Below are positions 5,185 to 13,053 of a stretch of 19,784 nt of DNA, piece after piece (the first letter of the stretch is position 1; each line of letters opens with the position of its first letter). Below the pieces are notes generated by a model that had not been told where the DNA came from, made no database searches, and saw nothing but the letters and a program-made list of their open reading frames with translations. This DNA comes from Bacteroidales bacterium (GTDB lineage: Bacteria > Bacteroidota > Bacteroidia > Bacteroidales > UBA932): the NCBI GenBank assembly GCA_024689525.1, contig JAILDI010000175.1:1-19784 (forward strand). Reading direction: 5' to 3'. A program made the translations under genes and the position numbers.

Positions 5185-7019
5185 CTTGTCCTTACCCTGT
5201 ATAGCGTATTGGACGTTCTCATACGAACCTCCAGATCCTTTCTTTCAACCGTTCCCTTCAGATACTTCTCCACCATAAGCGAGGCGATGGGCGCAGCATA
5301 CGTCGCACCAAAGCCGCCGTTTTCCACATAAGCCGCTATCGCGATCTGCGGATTCTCCCGCGGCGCGAAGCAGATGAACACCGAATGGTCCGGGCCGCGC
5401 GGATTCTGCGCCGTGCCGGTTTTGCCACAGATGTCAAGCGAATCCACGTGCGCAATAGAAGCGGTTCCGCCCGAGCCGGGACCGGAATTCACCGCCCTCC
5501 ACATACCCGGGATAATCTTGTAGAAATTGGTGGTATCCACCATCGTATAGTGCCTCACGTGATATTTGGGGTCGATCTCCACTCCGGGCGACGCCTTCAC
5601 GATATGGGGCGTATAGTAATATCCGCGGTTGGCGATGGTGGCGCACAGATTTGCCAGATGCAGGGGCGTGGCAAGGATTTCTCCCTGGCCGATGGACAGG
5701 GAAATGACCGTGGTGGCGTTCCACCTGCCCTTTCCGTACGCCCTGTTGTAGGTCTTGGATGTGGGGATGCTTCCGCTTAGCTCCGCCGGGAAGTCACTGC
5801 CCAGTTTCTGGCCGAAGCCGAAACTCACCACATAGTCGTGCCAGGCGTCTATGGCCTCCGATACATTCTCGTACTTGGGATTCTCCAGGATGTTCTTGAG
5901 CACGTAGCAGTAGTACGCGTTGCAGGACATCATGATCGACTCGTCCATATTGATGGGCGACTTATGCGAGTGGCATCCCAGCTTTTTACCATCGGCGAAA
6001 TGGTAGCCCTGTGTGCAGGGGTAAGTGTAATTGGGCTTGAGGACCCCTTCCTGAAGGCCGATGAGCCCGTTCACGAGCTTGAACACCGAGCCGGGAGGAT
6101 ACGACGCCTGGACCGCGCGGTTGTACATCGGCTTGTATGGATTCTTCGACAGGGCCTCATAATACTTGCCGATATCGGCCAGCTGGTTTACGTCGATGCC
6201 GGGGCTGGACACCAGGGCCAGGATCTCACCGGTGGACGGCTCGATGGCCACGACGGACCCGACCTTGTTGCGCATCAGCCTTTGGCCGTACTGCTGCAGA
6301 TCCGCGTCGATGGTGGTGACGACATCCGTTCCCGGGATAGCCTCCACATCCTCTTCCCCGTTCTTGTACGGCTCCTGGATAAGGCCCTTGGCGTTGCGCA
6401 GGTAAATGTGATAGCCGCGCTGGCCGCGGAGCTCCTTCTCGCGCGCCGCCTCGATGCCCGTCATACCCGCATAGTCACCCACGCGGTACTCCCCTTCGTG
6501 CTTTGCGATATACGAACTGCTTACCTCGGACACGTAGCCCAGGAGATTGCCGCCGGCGTTGATGGGATAATCACGCACGCTGCGCATCTGTCCCTTGATT
6601 CCGGGAAACTTGTACGCGACTTCCGCAAAACGGTTGTACACCTCCGAGGGGATCTGCTTCAGCATCACCACGCTGGAATAGCCTATCGACCTGCGGTTGT
6701 GATAGAACTCTTCCATCTTCGCCTTGATTTCCTCCACGGGGGTTTCCAGCACATTGGCCAGGGCCAGAGTGTCGAACTCCTCCACCTCCTTGGGAGTCAC
6801 AAGGATGTCGTATGCCACCTTGTTGCCCACCAGGATCTTCCCGTTACGGTCGTAGATGGTACCGCGGATGGGATAGATAAGCTCATAGTATGTGGAATTG
6901 GAGTCCGCCGCCGTCTTGTACTTTTTGTCAAGCACCTGGATGGTGAATATCTTCCCCAGGAGGATGGCCGTCACCACCCCCAGGCCGACTAGAAGCCGTA
7001 TATGACGGTTTTCTGTCAT
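5181..7019 (-). CDS. mrdA: Penicillin-binding protein 2, elongation transpeptidase
   Basis: A 612-residue class B PBP that cross-links peptidoglycan in the elongasome; it is the partner of RodA. One membrane helix at residues ~8-28 is followed by the pedestal/dimerisation domain (RGTIYDRNGKIL at 52-63) and the transpeptidase domain. The catalytic motifs are all intact: S311-V-F-K314 (in YPPGSVFK), S365-C-N367, and K533-T-G535. Length matches the family. The GTG/ATG-rich overlap with mreD upstream (4 nt) and rodA downstream (4 nt) indicates translational coupling. Assignment to PBP2 rather than PBP3 follows from the rodA/mre context and the sequence blocks around SxxK. Confidence 0.95.
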   Translation of the reverse strand: MTENRHIRLLVGLGVVTAILLGKIFTIQVLDKKYKTAADSNSTYYELIYPIRGTIYDRNGKILVGNKVAYDILVTPKEVEEFDTLALANVLETPVEEIKAKMEEFYHNRRSIGYSSVVMLKQIPSEVYNRFAEVAYKFPGIKGQMRSVRDYPINAGGNLLGYVSEVSSSYIAKHEGEYRVGDYAGMTGIEAAREKELRGQRGYHIYLRNAKGLIQEPYKNGEEDVEAIPGTDVVTTIDADLQQYGQRLMRNKVGSVVAIEPSTGEILALVSSPGIDVNQLADIGKYYEALSKNPYKPMYNRAVQASYPPGSVFKLVNGLIGLQEGVLKPNYTYPCTQGYHFADGKKLGCHSHKSPINMDESIMMSCNAYYCYVLKNILENPKYENVSEAIDAWHDYVVSFGFGQKLGSDFPAELSGSIPTSKTYNRAYGKGRWNATTVISLSIGQGEILATPLHLANLCATIANRGYYYTPHIVKASPGVEIDPKYHVRHYTMVDTTNFYKIIPGMWRAVNSGPGSGGTASIAHVDSLDICGKTGTAQNPRGPDHSVFICFAPRENPQIAIAAYVENGGFGATYAAPIASLMVEKYLKGTVERKDLEVRMRTSNTLYRVRTR

Positions 7020-7528
7020 TTGCGCGAATCCGGAGCCAGGGTGTCAACCACAAGCAGCGACACCAGCACACCGGCGGGCAGCGAGCAGATGAAACGTACG
7101 AAATTGAACCAGAAGGGACGAGTGCCCGCACTGTCGGCCCAGATGTAAATGAAAAGGAACAGGGCCTGGGCCAGCACCATCGCCAGCACCACCTGCCCCA
7201 GCCCGCTGCGCCGGACGGAGAAATCCTCTCCCCTGGCCAGCAGTTCCTCGCCGAAGAGCAGCCTTACCATCTCCTTGCGGGCAAAGGCCACCGGAACGAG
7301 CGCCAGCGCATTGAGGCCCAGCAGGCCTTCCGACAGAAGGTCGACGGTGAGCCCGGTAACGAAGGCGATGAGCATCGTGAGGATGGTGTTAATCTTGAGC
7401 GGTATGCACAGCACCATCACCGGCAGAATGGTGAGCAGGATATACTGCGTGACGTGGAAATAGTTGGAAAGCAGCAGCTGAGCCACCACCAGGATCACGT
7501 ATACCGCAAAGAATCCCGTCTTTCTCAT
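7016..7528 (-). CDS. mreD: MreD, rod-shape membrane protein
   Basis: A 170-residue, strongly hydrophobic protein with about five predicted membrane helices, beginning at residues 5-25 and 27-45. MreD family proteins are small inner-membrane members of the elongasome that act with MreC. Sequence conservation in the family is low, so the call rests on size, hydrophobicity and its fixed place between mreC and mrdA. It overlaps mreC by 4 nt and mrdA by 4 nt. A segment at residues ~60-85 (LTVDLLSEGLLGLNALALV) fits the conserved MreD core. Confidence 0.85.
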   Translation of the reverse strand: MRKTGFFAVYVILVVAQLLLSNYFHVTQYILLTILPVMVLCIPLKINTILTMLIAFVTGLTVDLLSEGLLGLNALALVPVAFARKEMVRLLFGEELLARGEDFSVRRSGLGQVVLAMVLAQALFLFIYIWADSAGTRPFWFNFVRFICSLPAGVLVSLLVVDTLAPDSRK

Positions 7529-8343
7529 TTGGCAAGGCCCTCCACTTCCTTCTTTGCATTGTTAAAGGCCACCGTAACGTAACGGAGGGCCGTGAAATCC
7601 TGGAACAGCGTCACCTTTATCTCGTTCACCTGGCCGTTAACCACGTGGGAATCCCCGGCTACGCCAAGGGGGATGTCCGGAGGGAATACCAGGGAGTGGC
7701 CGCTCGTATACACCGTATCTCCTTTCTCGAACTTATACTGGAGAGGAATCTCCCGCAGCGAGGCTCCGTTGGACGAATAACCGTCCCAGCTGAGAAGCCC
7801 GGTTGCGCCTTCCTCCCCGATCCTGGCACTCACGGAAATATCCGTGTTCTGCAGTGACAGGGCATAGCAGTAATGCTCGCTGACGGATTCCACTATCCCA
7901 ACCACGCCGTTGCGCGTGATGACGCCGGAATTTTCCTCGATGCCGTCTTCCCGGCCCTTGTCCAGGATCATGTAGTTGTGCTGCTTGTTGCGGCTGATCT
8001 TGCGGATTTCGCAGGGAACATAGGTGAAACCCTTCACGCGGGAGATGCCATAGCGCATGGTGTCCACCTTTGCCTGGTGGATGATATCCTGCAGCCGGGC
8101 GTTTTCCCTGCGCAGTTCCGCGTTCTCTTCCGCAAGGCCCGCATTGATGCGTTTGAGGGCAAAGTAGTCTCCAATGCGCTGTGAGCTGCCCCATATGGAC
8201 CCCATGAAGCCGTGGGCGGCACGTGCCACCCACATCCGCTGCAACGGAGCGTTCCTGCGGAGCATATTCAACGACGCTATCTCCAAAAGAATGAAGATAG
8301 CGATCGCCACAAGCCGTTGAATCCAACTGTTGCCGTTTCTCAT
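7525..8343 (-). CDS. mreC: MreC, elongasome scaffold protein
   Basis: A 272-residue bitopic protein. A membrane helix at residues ~9-27 is followed by a periplasmic coiled coil at ~62-95 (AEENAELRRENARLQDII) and then the beta-rich MreC domain, including GVVGIVESVSEHY and the GLLSWDG block. MreC is known to link the cytoplasmic MreB filament to PBP2/RodA in the periplasm and to activate PBP2. The start codon overlaps the mreB stop by 1 nt (TGATG). Size and domain order are typical. Confidence 0.93.
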   Translation of the reverse strand: MRNGNSWIQRLVAIAIFILLEIASLNMLRRNAPLQRMWVARAAHGFMGSIWGSSQRIGDYFALKRINAGLAEENAELRRENARLQDIIHQAKVDTMRYGISRVKGFTYVPCEIRKISRNKQHNYMILDKGREDGIEENSGVITRNGVVGIVESVSEHYCYALSLQNTDISVSARIGEEGATGLLSWDGYSSNGASLREIPLQYKFEKGDTVYTSGHSLVFPPDIPLGVAGDSHVVNGQVNEIKVTLFQDFTALRYVTVAFNNAKKEVEGLAK

Positions 8344-9365
8344 CAGCGCATAAGGAAGGAGTAATTGTCCGTATTCTTAAGGGCGATGCAGGTGCCGCGG
8401 GCAACGGCGCGGAGCGGGTCTTCCGCAACGTGGAAGGGGATGTTCACCTTCTCCGCCAGCCTCTTGTCCAGGCCGCGGAGCAGTGCGCCGCCGCCGGACA
8501 GGAAGATGCCGTTCTCCACAATGTCCGAGTACAGCTCCGGAGGAGTCTGTTCCAGGACTTGCTGGATGGAGGCCTCGATCCTGGCCACGGATTTGTCCAG
8601 GCAGTGGGCAATCTCCTGATAGGGGATGAGAACTTCCACGGGGTGGCCGGTCATGAGGTTGGGGCCCCTCACCAGGAAGGGTTCCGGTTCCACGTCCAGC
8701 TCCGGAAGTACGCTGCCCACGGCAATCTTGATGCGTTCCGCCGTGGTTTCACCCACTTTGATCACATGCTGCTGACGCAGATAGTTCTGGATGTCCGAGG
8801 TGAACACGTCGCCGGCAACGCGGATGGAATCCTGCTGGACTATACCGCCCAGGGAAATGACCGCAATCTCTGTTGTTCCGCCGCCGATATCAACCACCAT
8901 GTTGCCCTTGGGGGCTTCCACGTCCAGGCCGATACCGAGTGCGGCCGCCATAGGTTCGTAAATGAGGTATACGTCACGGCCTCCGGCGTGCTCCGAAGAG
9001 TCGCGGACAGCCCTGATCTCCACTTCCGTGGAACCGGAAGGGATGCCCACCACGATCTTGAGGTTGGGGGCGAAGAGGCTGCGATGACGTGAATTGACCT
9101 GGCGTATGAAACCGCGGATCATCATCTCCGCGGCGTTGAAGTCTGCGATAACGCCATCCCTGAGAGGACGGACCGTCTTGATTCCCGGATTTGTCTTTTC
9201 GTGCATCAGCTTGGCCTTCTGGCCCAGTGCGATGCATTTGTTGGTGTTATTGTCGATGGCCACGATGCTGGGCTCGTCCAGCGCAATGACGTCATTTTGG
9301 AAGATGACGGTATTGGCGGTTCCCAGGTCGATTGCCAGTTCTTGATTTAGGAATCGGAAAGCCAT
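8343..9365 (-). CDS. mreB: MreB, actin-like rod-shape protein
   Basis: A 340-residue actin-like ATPase that forms membrane-bound filaments guiding lateral wall synthesis. Motifs: phosphate-1 loop DLGTANT at residues 13-19, the EPSIVAID block at 31-38, phosphate-2 DIGGGTTEIAV at 159-169, and the adenosine loop FLSGGGALLRGL near residue 290. Length fits the family. The N-terminal MAFRFLNQ could supply a short membrane-binding segment. It is the first gene of the mreB-mreC-mreD-mrdA-rodA operon and is divergent from ispD across a short intergenic region. DnaK is excluded by the size and the MreB-specific motifs. Confidence 0.97.
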   Translation of the reverse strand: MAFRFLNQELAIDLGTANTVIFQNDVIALDEPSIVAIDNNTNKCIALGQKAKLMHEKTNPGIKTVRPLRDGVIADFNAAEMMIRGFIRQVNSRHRSLFAPNLKIVVGIPSGSTEVEIRAVRDSSEHAGGRDVYLIYEPMAAALGIGLDVEAPKGNMVVDIGGGTTEIAVISLGGIVQQDSIRVAGDVFTSDIQNYLRQQHVIKVGETTAERIKIAVGSVLPELDVEPEPFLVRGPNLMTGHPVEVLIPYQEIAHCLDKSVARIEASIQQVLEQTPPELYSDIVENGIFLSGGGALLRGLDKRLAEKVNIPFHVAEDPLRAVARGTCIALKNTDNYSFLMR

Positions 9366-9437
9366 TTTGCTTCAGTTTTTGATTAAGTGTGTAAAAGTAC
9401 GAAAAATTTCTTACATTCGCATAGAAAAACATCCGGT
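9366..9437. promoter_or_regulatory. Divergent promoter region of mreB and ispD
   Basis: A 72-nt AT-rich gap between two divergent starts. On the minus strand TACTTTTA (9399-9392) resembles a -7 element for mreB, giving a leader of about 20 nt. On the plus strand TACATTCG (9412-9419) is a weaker -7 candidate for ispD. Neither has a clear TTTG at the right distance, so the exact boxes are tentative. Confidence 0.4.
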
Positions 9438-10133
9438 ATGGGCGCAAAAAATTATTTGATAGTCACCGCAGGCGGCACCGGAACCCGCATGGGAGGCCCC
9501 CTGCCCAAGCAATTCCTCACTCTTGGCGGGGAAGCGATCCTGCAGCGCACGATCAGTCTCTTTACCCAGGCCGTCCCCGATATCCGCGTAATCACCGTAC
9601 TTCCGCAGGAGCACATTTCCTGGTGGGAAAAGTACTGCCAGACTCATCCCTATCACCAGTCGCAGCGCATAGTGAAAGGCGGTTTCACCCGCTTCCACTC
9701 CGTTCAGAACGCCCTCCAGGTCCTGCCTGACGGAGCAATCGTGGCAGTCCACGACGCCGTCCGTCCGCTTTTGTCCATCGACCTGATCCGTCATCTTTTC
9801 GAACTGATGGAAACGGAGCGCGCCGTCATTCCCGTGATGCCATCCATCGACACGCTCAAGCTTCTGGATAAAATAGATGGCAAACTGACTGAAGCCCCCG
9901 AGGCCCTGGACCGCAGCCGCGTATGGGGCGCCCAGACCCCTCAGCTGTTCCGGAGCGAAGACCTGAAAGCGGCCTACACGCAAGCCTACAGCACACTTTT
10001 CACCGACGATGCATCCGTGGCGTCGCAATACGGAATACCGCTCACCTTCGTGGAAGGAGAGCGGCTTAACCTTAAAATCACCACGCCGGAAGACCTGCGT
10101 ATCGCGGAGGCTATTCTGAATCTTTCTTCTTAG
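9438..10133 (+). CDS. ispD: IspD, 2-C-methyl-D-erythritol 4-phosphate cytidylyltransferase
   Basis: A 231-residue nucleotidyltransferase that couples CTP to MEP in the non-mevalonate isoprenoid pathway, supplying undecaprenyl phosphate among other products. The nucleotide-binding signature AGGTGTRMGGPLPKQF lies at residues 11-26, followed by VHDAVRPLLS near 108, TDDASVASQYG near 195, and GERLNLKITTPEDL near the end. The frame is open back to an ATG at 9387, but the shorter start at 9438 (MGAKNYLIVTAGG) matches family N-termini and lies after the candidate promoter. The last 23 nt overlap the convergent lrp-type gene. Confidence 0.93.
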   Translation: MGAKNYLIVTAGGTGTRMGGPLPKQFLTLGGEAILQRTISLFTQAVPDIRVITVLPQEHISWWEKYCQTHPYHQSQRIVKGGFTRFHSVQNALQVLPDGAIVAVHDAVRPLLSIDLIRHLFELMETERAVIPVMPSIDTLKLLDKIDGKLTEAPEALDRSRVWGAQTPQLFRSEDLKAAYTQAYSTLFTDDASVASQYGIPLTFVEGERLNLKITTPEDLRIAEAILNLSS

Positions 10134-10626
10134 CCCCTTCCGAAAAACTGGTGCTCTTGTAATCCTTCACCCAGACCTGGCGCTCGATGGGCTCGTCCAG
10201 GGAGATCATCGTATTCGAAGACTGGATGTACGGAATCTTCTGGATAGTATTCAGAATCACTTCCATCAGATGGTCGTTGTCAAAGCAATACACCTTCGCG
10301 AGAATGGTGTATCGACCCGTCACAAAGTGACATTCCACAATCTCGGGAATCTTTTTCAGGGCGGCGATAACGTCCGGATATCGCGTGGACTCCGACAGGG
10401 TGATGCTCACGAAAGCGCATACGTTAAGGCCGATGGCCTGGGGCTTGACCAGGATGCGGGAGCCGGTGATGATGCCGTTGCTCTCCAGCCTCTTCACCCT
10501 CTGGTGGATGGCCGCACCGGAGATTCCGCATTCGCGGGCGATCTCCAGGAACGGCATCCTGGCGTTCTTTACCAGGAAGGCAAGGATTTTCTGGTCGATG
10601 GCGTCGAGATGGTAACTGATTGCCAT
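10111..10626 (-). CDS. Lrp/AsnC-family transcriptional regulator
   Basis: A 171-residue protein with the standard two-domain layout: an N-terminal helix-turn-helix (residues ~8-60, LDAIDQKILAFLVKNARMPF then GISGAAIHQRVKRLE) and a C-terminal RAM ligand/oligomerisation domain (~70-145, including VTGRYTILAKVYC). Such proteins sense amino acids and regulate metabolism. The effector and targets here are unknown, so I give no symbol. It begins 3 nt after the topA stop, implying co-transcription with topA. Its 3' end overlaps ispD by 23 nt on the opposite strand. The extra lysine-rich tail (KSTSFSEGAKKKDSE) is longer than usual. Confidence 0.9.
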   Translation of the reverse strand: MAISYHLDAIDQKILAFLVKNARMPFLEIARECGISGAAIHQRVKRLESNGIITGSRILVKPQAIGLNVCAFVSITLSESTRYPDVIAALKKIPEIVECHFVTGRYTILAKVYCFDNDHLMEVILNTIQKIPYIQSSNTMISLDEPIERQVWVKDYKSTSFSEGAKKKDSE

Positions 10627-10629
10627 ATA

Positions 10630-12933
10630 TTATTTCCTTTTGAATGATCTTCTTGCGCGGACCGGTGCACTGAACCGGCCTTCGATGATGGCCTTCGCAT
10701 CGGCCTCCGTCATCATTTCCGCCTTGACTCCGCGGGGTATCTTGTAGTTCTTTCCTCCGGCCTTGATGTAAGGGCCGTAATTGCCCTTGAGCACCTGGAT
10801 TCCGTTCCATTCCTGGATAACCGCCTTTCCGGCATTATCCACCGTGCTGAGTATGGCGATACAGTCTTCCAGGCTGATTTTCAGCGGATTGGCCCCGCGG
10901 GGAAGAGTGATGTTCTTATCCCCGTATTTGATGTACGGGCCGAAGCGTCCTTTAGTGACGATGATGTCAATCCCGCGGTAACTGCCCACGTTGCGGGGAA
11001 GTTCAAACAGGCGCAGGGCCTCTTCAAGAGTGATGTTCTCGATAAGCTGGTCCTTCTGCAGGGAGGCGAACTGGCGGTTTTCGCCCTCGCCTTTCTGGAC
11101 ATAGGGGCCGAAGCGGCCGAACGCGGCGGTAAGCACGTCGCCGTCCGGAGCCACGCCTATCTGTCGGGAGACACGACTATAGGAACCATCCTGCATAACC
11201 GCTGCCACCTGTGAGTGGAATGGCCGATAGAACTTGCCCACGGCGTCTTCCCAGGCCATTTCGCCTTCCGCGATGCTGTCGAAATCCTTCTCCACGTTGG
11301 CGGTGAAGTCATAGTCCACCACATCGGCAAAATTCTGAACCAGATAGTCCGATACGATAAGGCCGATCTCCTGCGGCAGGAGCTTTCCCTTTTCCGCCCC
11401 CACGACCACTTCCTTGACGGCCGATGTTATCTTTCCGCCCTTGAGCGTGAGATTCTCCACCTCGTGCTTAACACCTTCCCTGTCGCCCTTGACGATATAT
11501 CCGCGGCCGGTGGTGAGAGTGGTGATAGTGGGTCCGTAAGTGGACGGGCGGCCGATTCCGAGCTCTTCAAGCTTCTTCACCAGCGACGCCTCGCTGTAGC
11601 GCGGAGGCGCGGCGGTGTAGTTGCACAGGGCCGATATCGACAGGTCCTCCATCCCCAGCCCTTCGCGGAGCTCGGGCAGGATTACGCCTCCCTCTTCCTG
11701 GGATTCGTCGTCGCGCCCTTCCATATATACTTTCATGAAGCCGTCGAAGAGAATCTCCGTGGCCTGGACCGAGAACATCTCCGGGCGGGCCGATGACGCC
11801 ACCTTGATGAGGGTGGACATCACCACGGCGTCGCTCATCTGCGAGGCCATCGTGCGCTTCCAGATAAGCTGATACAGCTTCTGCTCCTGGGGCGTGCCCT
11901 CTATCGTGGTGTTGGCCAGATATGTGGGGCGGATGGCCTCATGGGCCTCCTGCGCGCCCTTGGAGTGGGTGCGGTACTGGCGCGGGTTGGAATAGTTGGC
12001 GCCGTAGTTTTCAACGATGAACTGCTTTGCGGCACCCAGGGCCAGGGAGGACAGGTTGGTGGAGTCCGTTCTCATATAGGTGATGAGACCCCTTTCGTAC
12101 AGCGACTGCGCCACCCTCATGGTCGTGGCCACCGGGAAACGGAGCTTGCGGGACGCCTCCTGCTGGAGCGTGGAAGTGGTGAAAGGAGCCGCAGGGAAAC
12201 GCCGGACCTCTTTCTTCTCTATGGAATGGATATGGTATTTTGCGCCGATGCTGTCCTCGAGGAACTTCCGCGCCTCATCCTCCGTATTGAAACGACCGTC
12301 CAGAAACGCCTTTACCTTTGTGCCGATGCCTTCCGGACGGAATACGGCCTCCACCCTGTAATAAGGTTCCGGGCGGAACGCCATTATCTCCTTTTCCCTG
12401 TCAACGACTATTCTCAGGGCGACGCTCTGAACGCGGCCTGCCGACAGTTTGGGCTGGATTTTCTTCCAAAGGATGGGGGAAAGCTCGAATCCCACGAGGC
12501 GGTCCATCACGCGGCGCGCCTGCTGGGCGTTCACCAGGTTCATATCAATGCTCCTGGGGGCCTTGATCGCATCCAGGATCGCAGTTTTGGTGATCTCGTG
12601 GAACACTATCCTGCGGGTCTTGGCGGGGTCCAGCTTCAGGGTTTCGCTAAGGTGCCAGGATATGGCCTCTCCCTCGCGGTCCTCATCGGAGGCCAGCCAC
12701 ACAGTGCCGGCGGCATCGGCCATTTTCTTGAGTTCGTTAACAAGTTTCTTCTTCTCCGGGGGAATCACGTATTCCGGCTTGAAACCGTGGTCGATGTCCA
12801 CGCTCAGCTTACGCTCCTGCAAATCCCTGATGTGGCCCAGACTGGCCCTCACAGTGAATTCGCCGCCCAAATATTTCTGTATGGTCCCCACTTTTCCGGG
12901 GGACTCGACGATTACAAGATTTTTACCCTCCAT
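10630..12933 (-). CDS. topA: DNA topoisomerase I
   Basis: A 767-residue type IA topoisomerase that relaxes negative supercoils. Toprim domain at the N-terminus: VIVESPGK with Glu10 and the metal-binding ASDEDREGEA (Asp83, Asp85). The active-site tyrosine is Tyr286 in RGLITYMRTDST. In place of four-cysteine zinc fingers the C-terminal third has repeats of the type GRFGPYVQKG, GRFGPYIKYGDKN and GNYGPYIKAGGKN, ending in a basic tail (ARRSFKRK), which is a usual alternative C-terminus. The frame is open to 13038, but the start at 12933 (MEGKNLVIVESPGK) matches the family and lies just downstream of a promoter at 12949-12981. The lrp-type gene follows 3 nt later. Confidence 0.95.
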   Translation of the reverse strand: MEGKNLVIVESPGKVGTIQKYLGGEFTVRASLGHIRDLQERKLSVDIDHGFKPEYVIPPEKKKLVNELKKMADAAGTVWLASDEDREGEAISWHLSETLKLDPAKTRRIVFHEITKTAILDAIKAPRSIDMNLVNAQQARRVMDRLVGFELSPILWKKIQPKLSAGRVQSVALRIVVDREKEIMAFRPEPYYRVEAVFRPEGIGTKVKAFLDGRFNTEDEARKFLEDSIGAKYHIHSIEKKEVRRFPAAPFTTSTLQQEASRKLRFPVATTMRVAQSLYERGLITYMRTDSTNLSSLALGAAKQFIVENYGANYSNPRQYRTHSKGAQEAHEAIRPTYLANTTIEGTPQEQKLYQLIWKRTMASQMSDAVVMSTLIKVASSARPEMFSVQATEILFDGFMKVYMEGRDDESQEEGGVILPELREGLGMEDLSISALCNYTAAPPRYSEASLVKKLEELGIGRPSTYGPTITTLTTGRGYIVKGDREGVKHEVENLTLKGGKITSAVKEVVVGAEKGKLLPQEIGLIVSDYLVQNFADVVDYDFTANVEKDFDSIAEGEMAWEDAVGKFYRPFHSQVAAVMQDGSYSRVSRQIGVAPDGDVLTAAFGRFGPYVQKGEGENRQFASLQKDQLIENITLEEALRLFELPRNVGSYRGIDIIVTKGRFGPYIKYGDKNITLPRGANPLKISLEDCIAILSTVDNAGKAVIQEWNGIQVLKGNYGPYIKAGGKNYKIPRGVKAEMMTEADAKAIIEGRFSAPVRARRSFKRK

Positions 12934-12948
12934 TCCCAAATTTTTTTG

Positions 12949-12981
12949 CAAAGTAAACCACATTTCGGGGATATTTCCAAA
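12949..12981 (-). promoter_or_regulatory. topA promoter
   Basis: On the minus strand TTTG (12981-12978), a 21-nt spacer and TTACTTTG (12956-12949) approximate the Bacteroidota promoter. Transcription would begin about 10 nt before the ATG at 12933, which supports that start over the upstream in-frame ATG codons. Confidence 0.55.
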
Positions 12982-12990
12982 TTTTGTTGC

Positions 12991-12998
12991 TAAATTTG
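12991..12998 (+). promoter_or_regulatory. -7 element for the PBP1A-ddl-prmC operon
   Basis: TAAATTTG is a perfect TAnnTTTG match. No clear TTTG sits 19-21 nt upstream. Transcription would start near 13005, leaving a leader of about 49 nt that contains the hairpin CAAGAAC-TTT-GTTCTTG (13016-13032). It supports the ATG at 13054 over the one at 13003. Confidence 0.5.
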
Positions 12999-13053
12999 TA
13001 ACTTGATGTATTTCGCAAGAACTTTGTTCTTGTCGCAAGCAAAAAAATTTGAG

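Noticed and set aside
5838..6992. 384-codon plus-strand frame opposite mrdA
   Set aside because: A high-GC shadow frame. The minus strand carries all catalytic motifs of PBP2.
9387..9437. Longer ispD start at 9387
   Set aside because: The 17 extra residues are not like IspD N-termini and would lie upstream of the candidate -7 element.
11941..12993. 350-codon plus-strand frame opposite topA
   Set aside because: A shadow of topA, whose Toprim and active-site tyrosine motifs are intact on the minus strand.
12934..13038. Longer topA N-terminus starting at 13038
   Set aside because: It would include the topA promoter and part of the divergent gene's leader; the extra residues do not resemble topoisomerase I.
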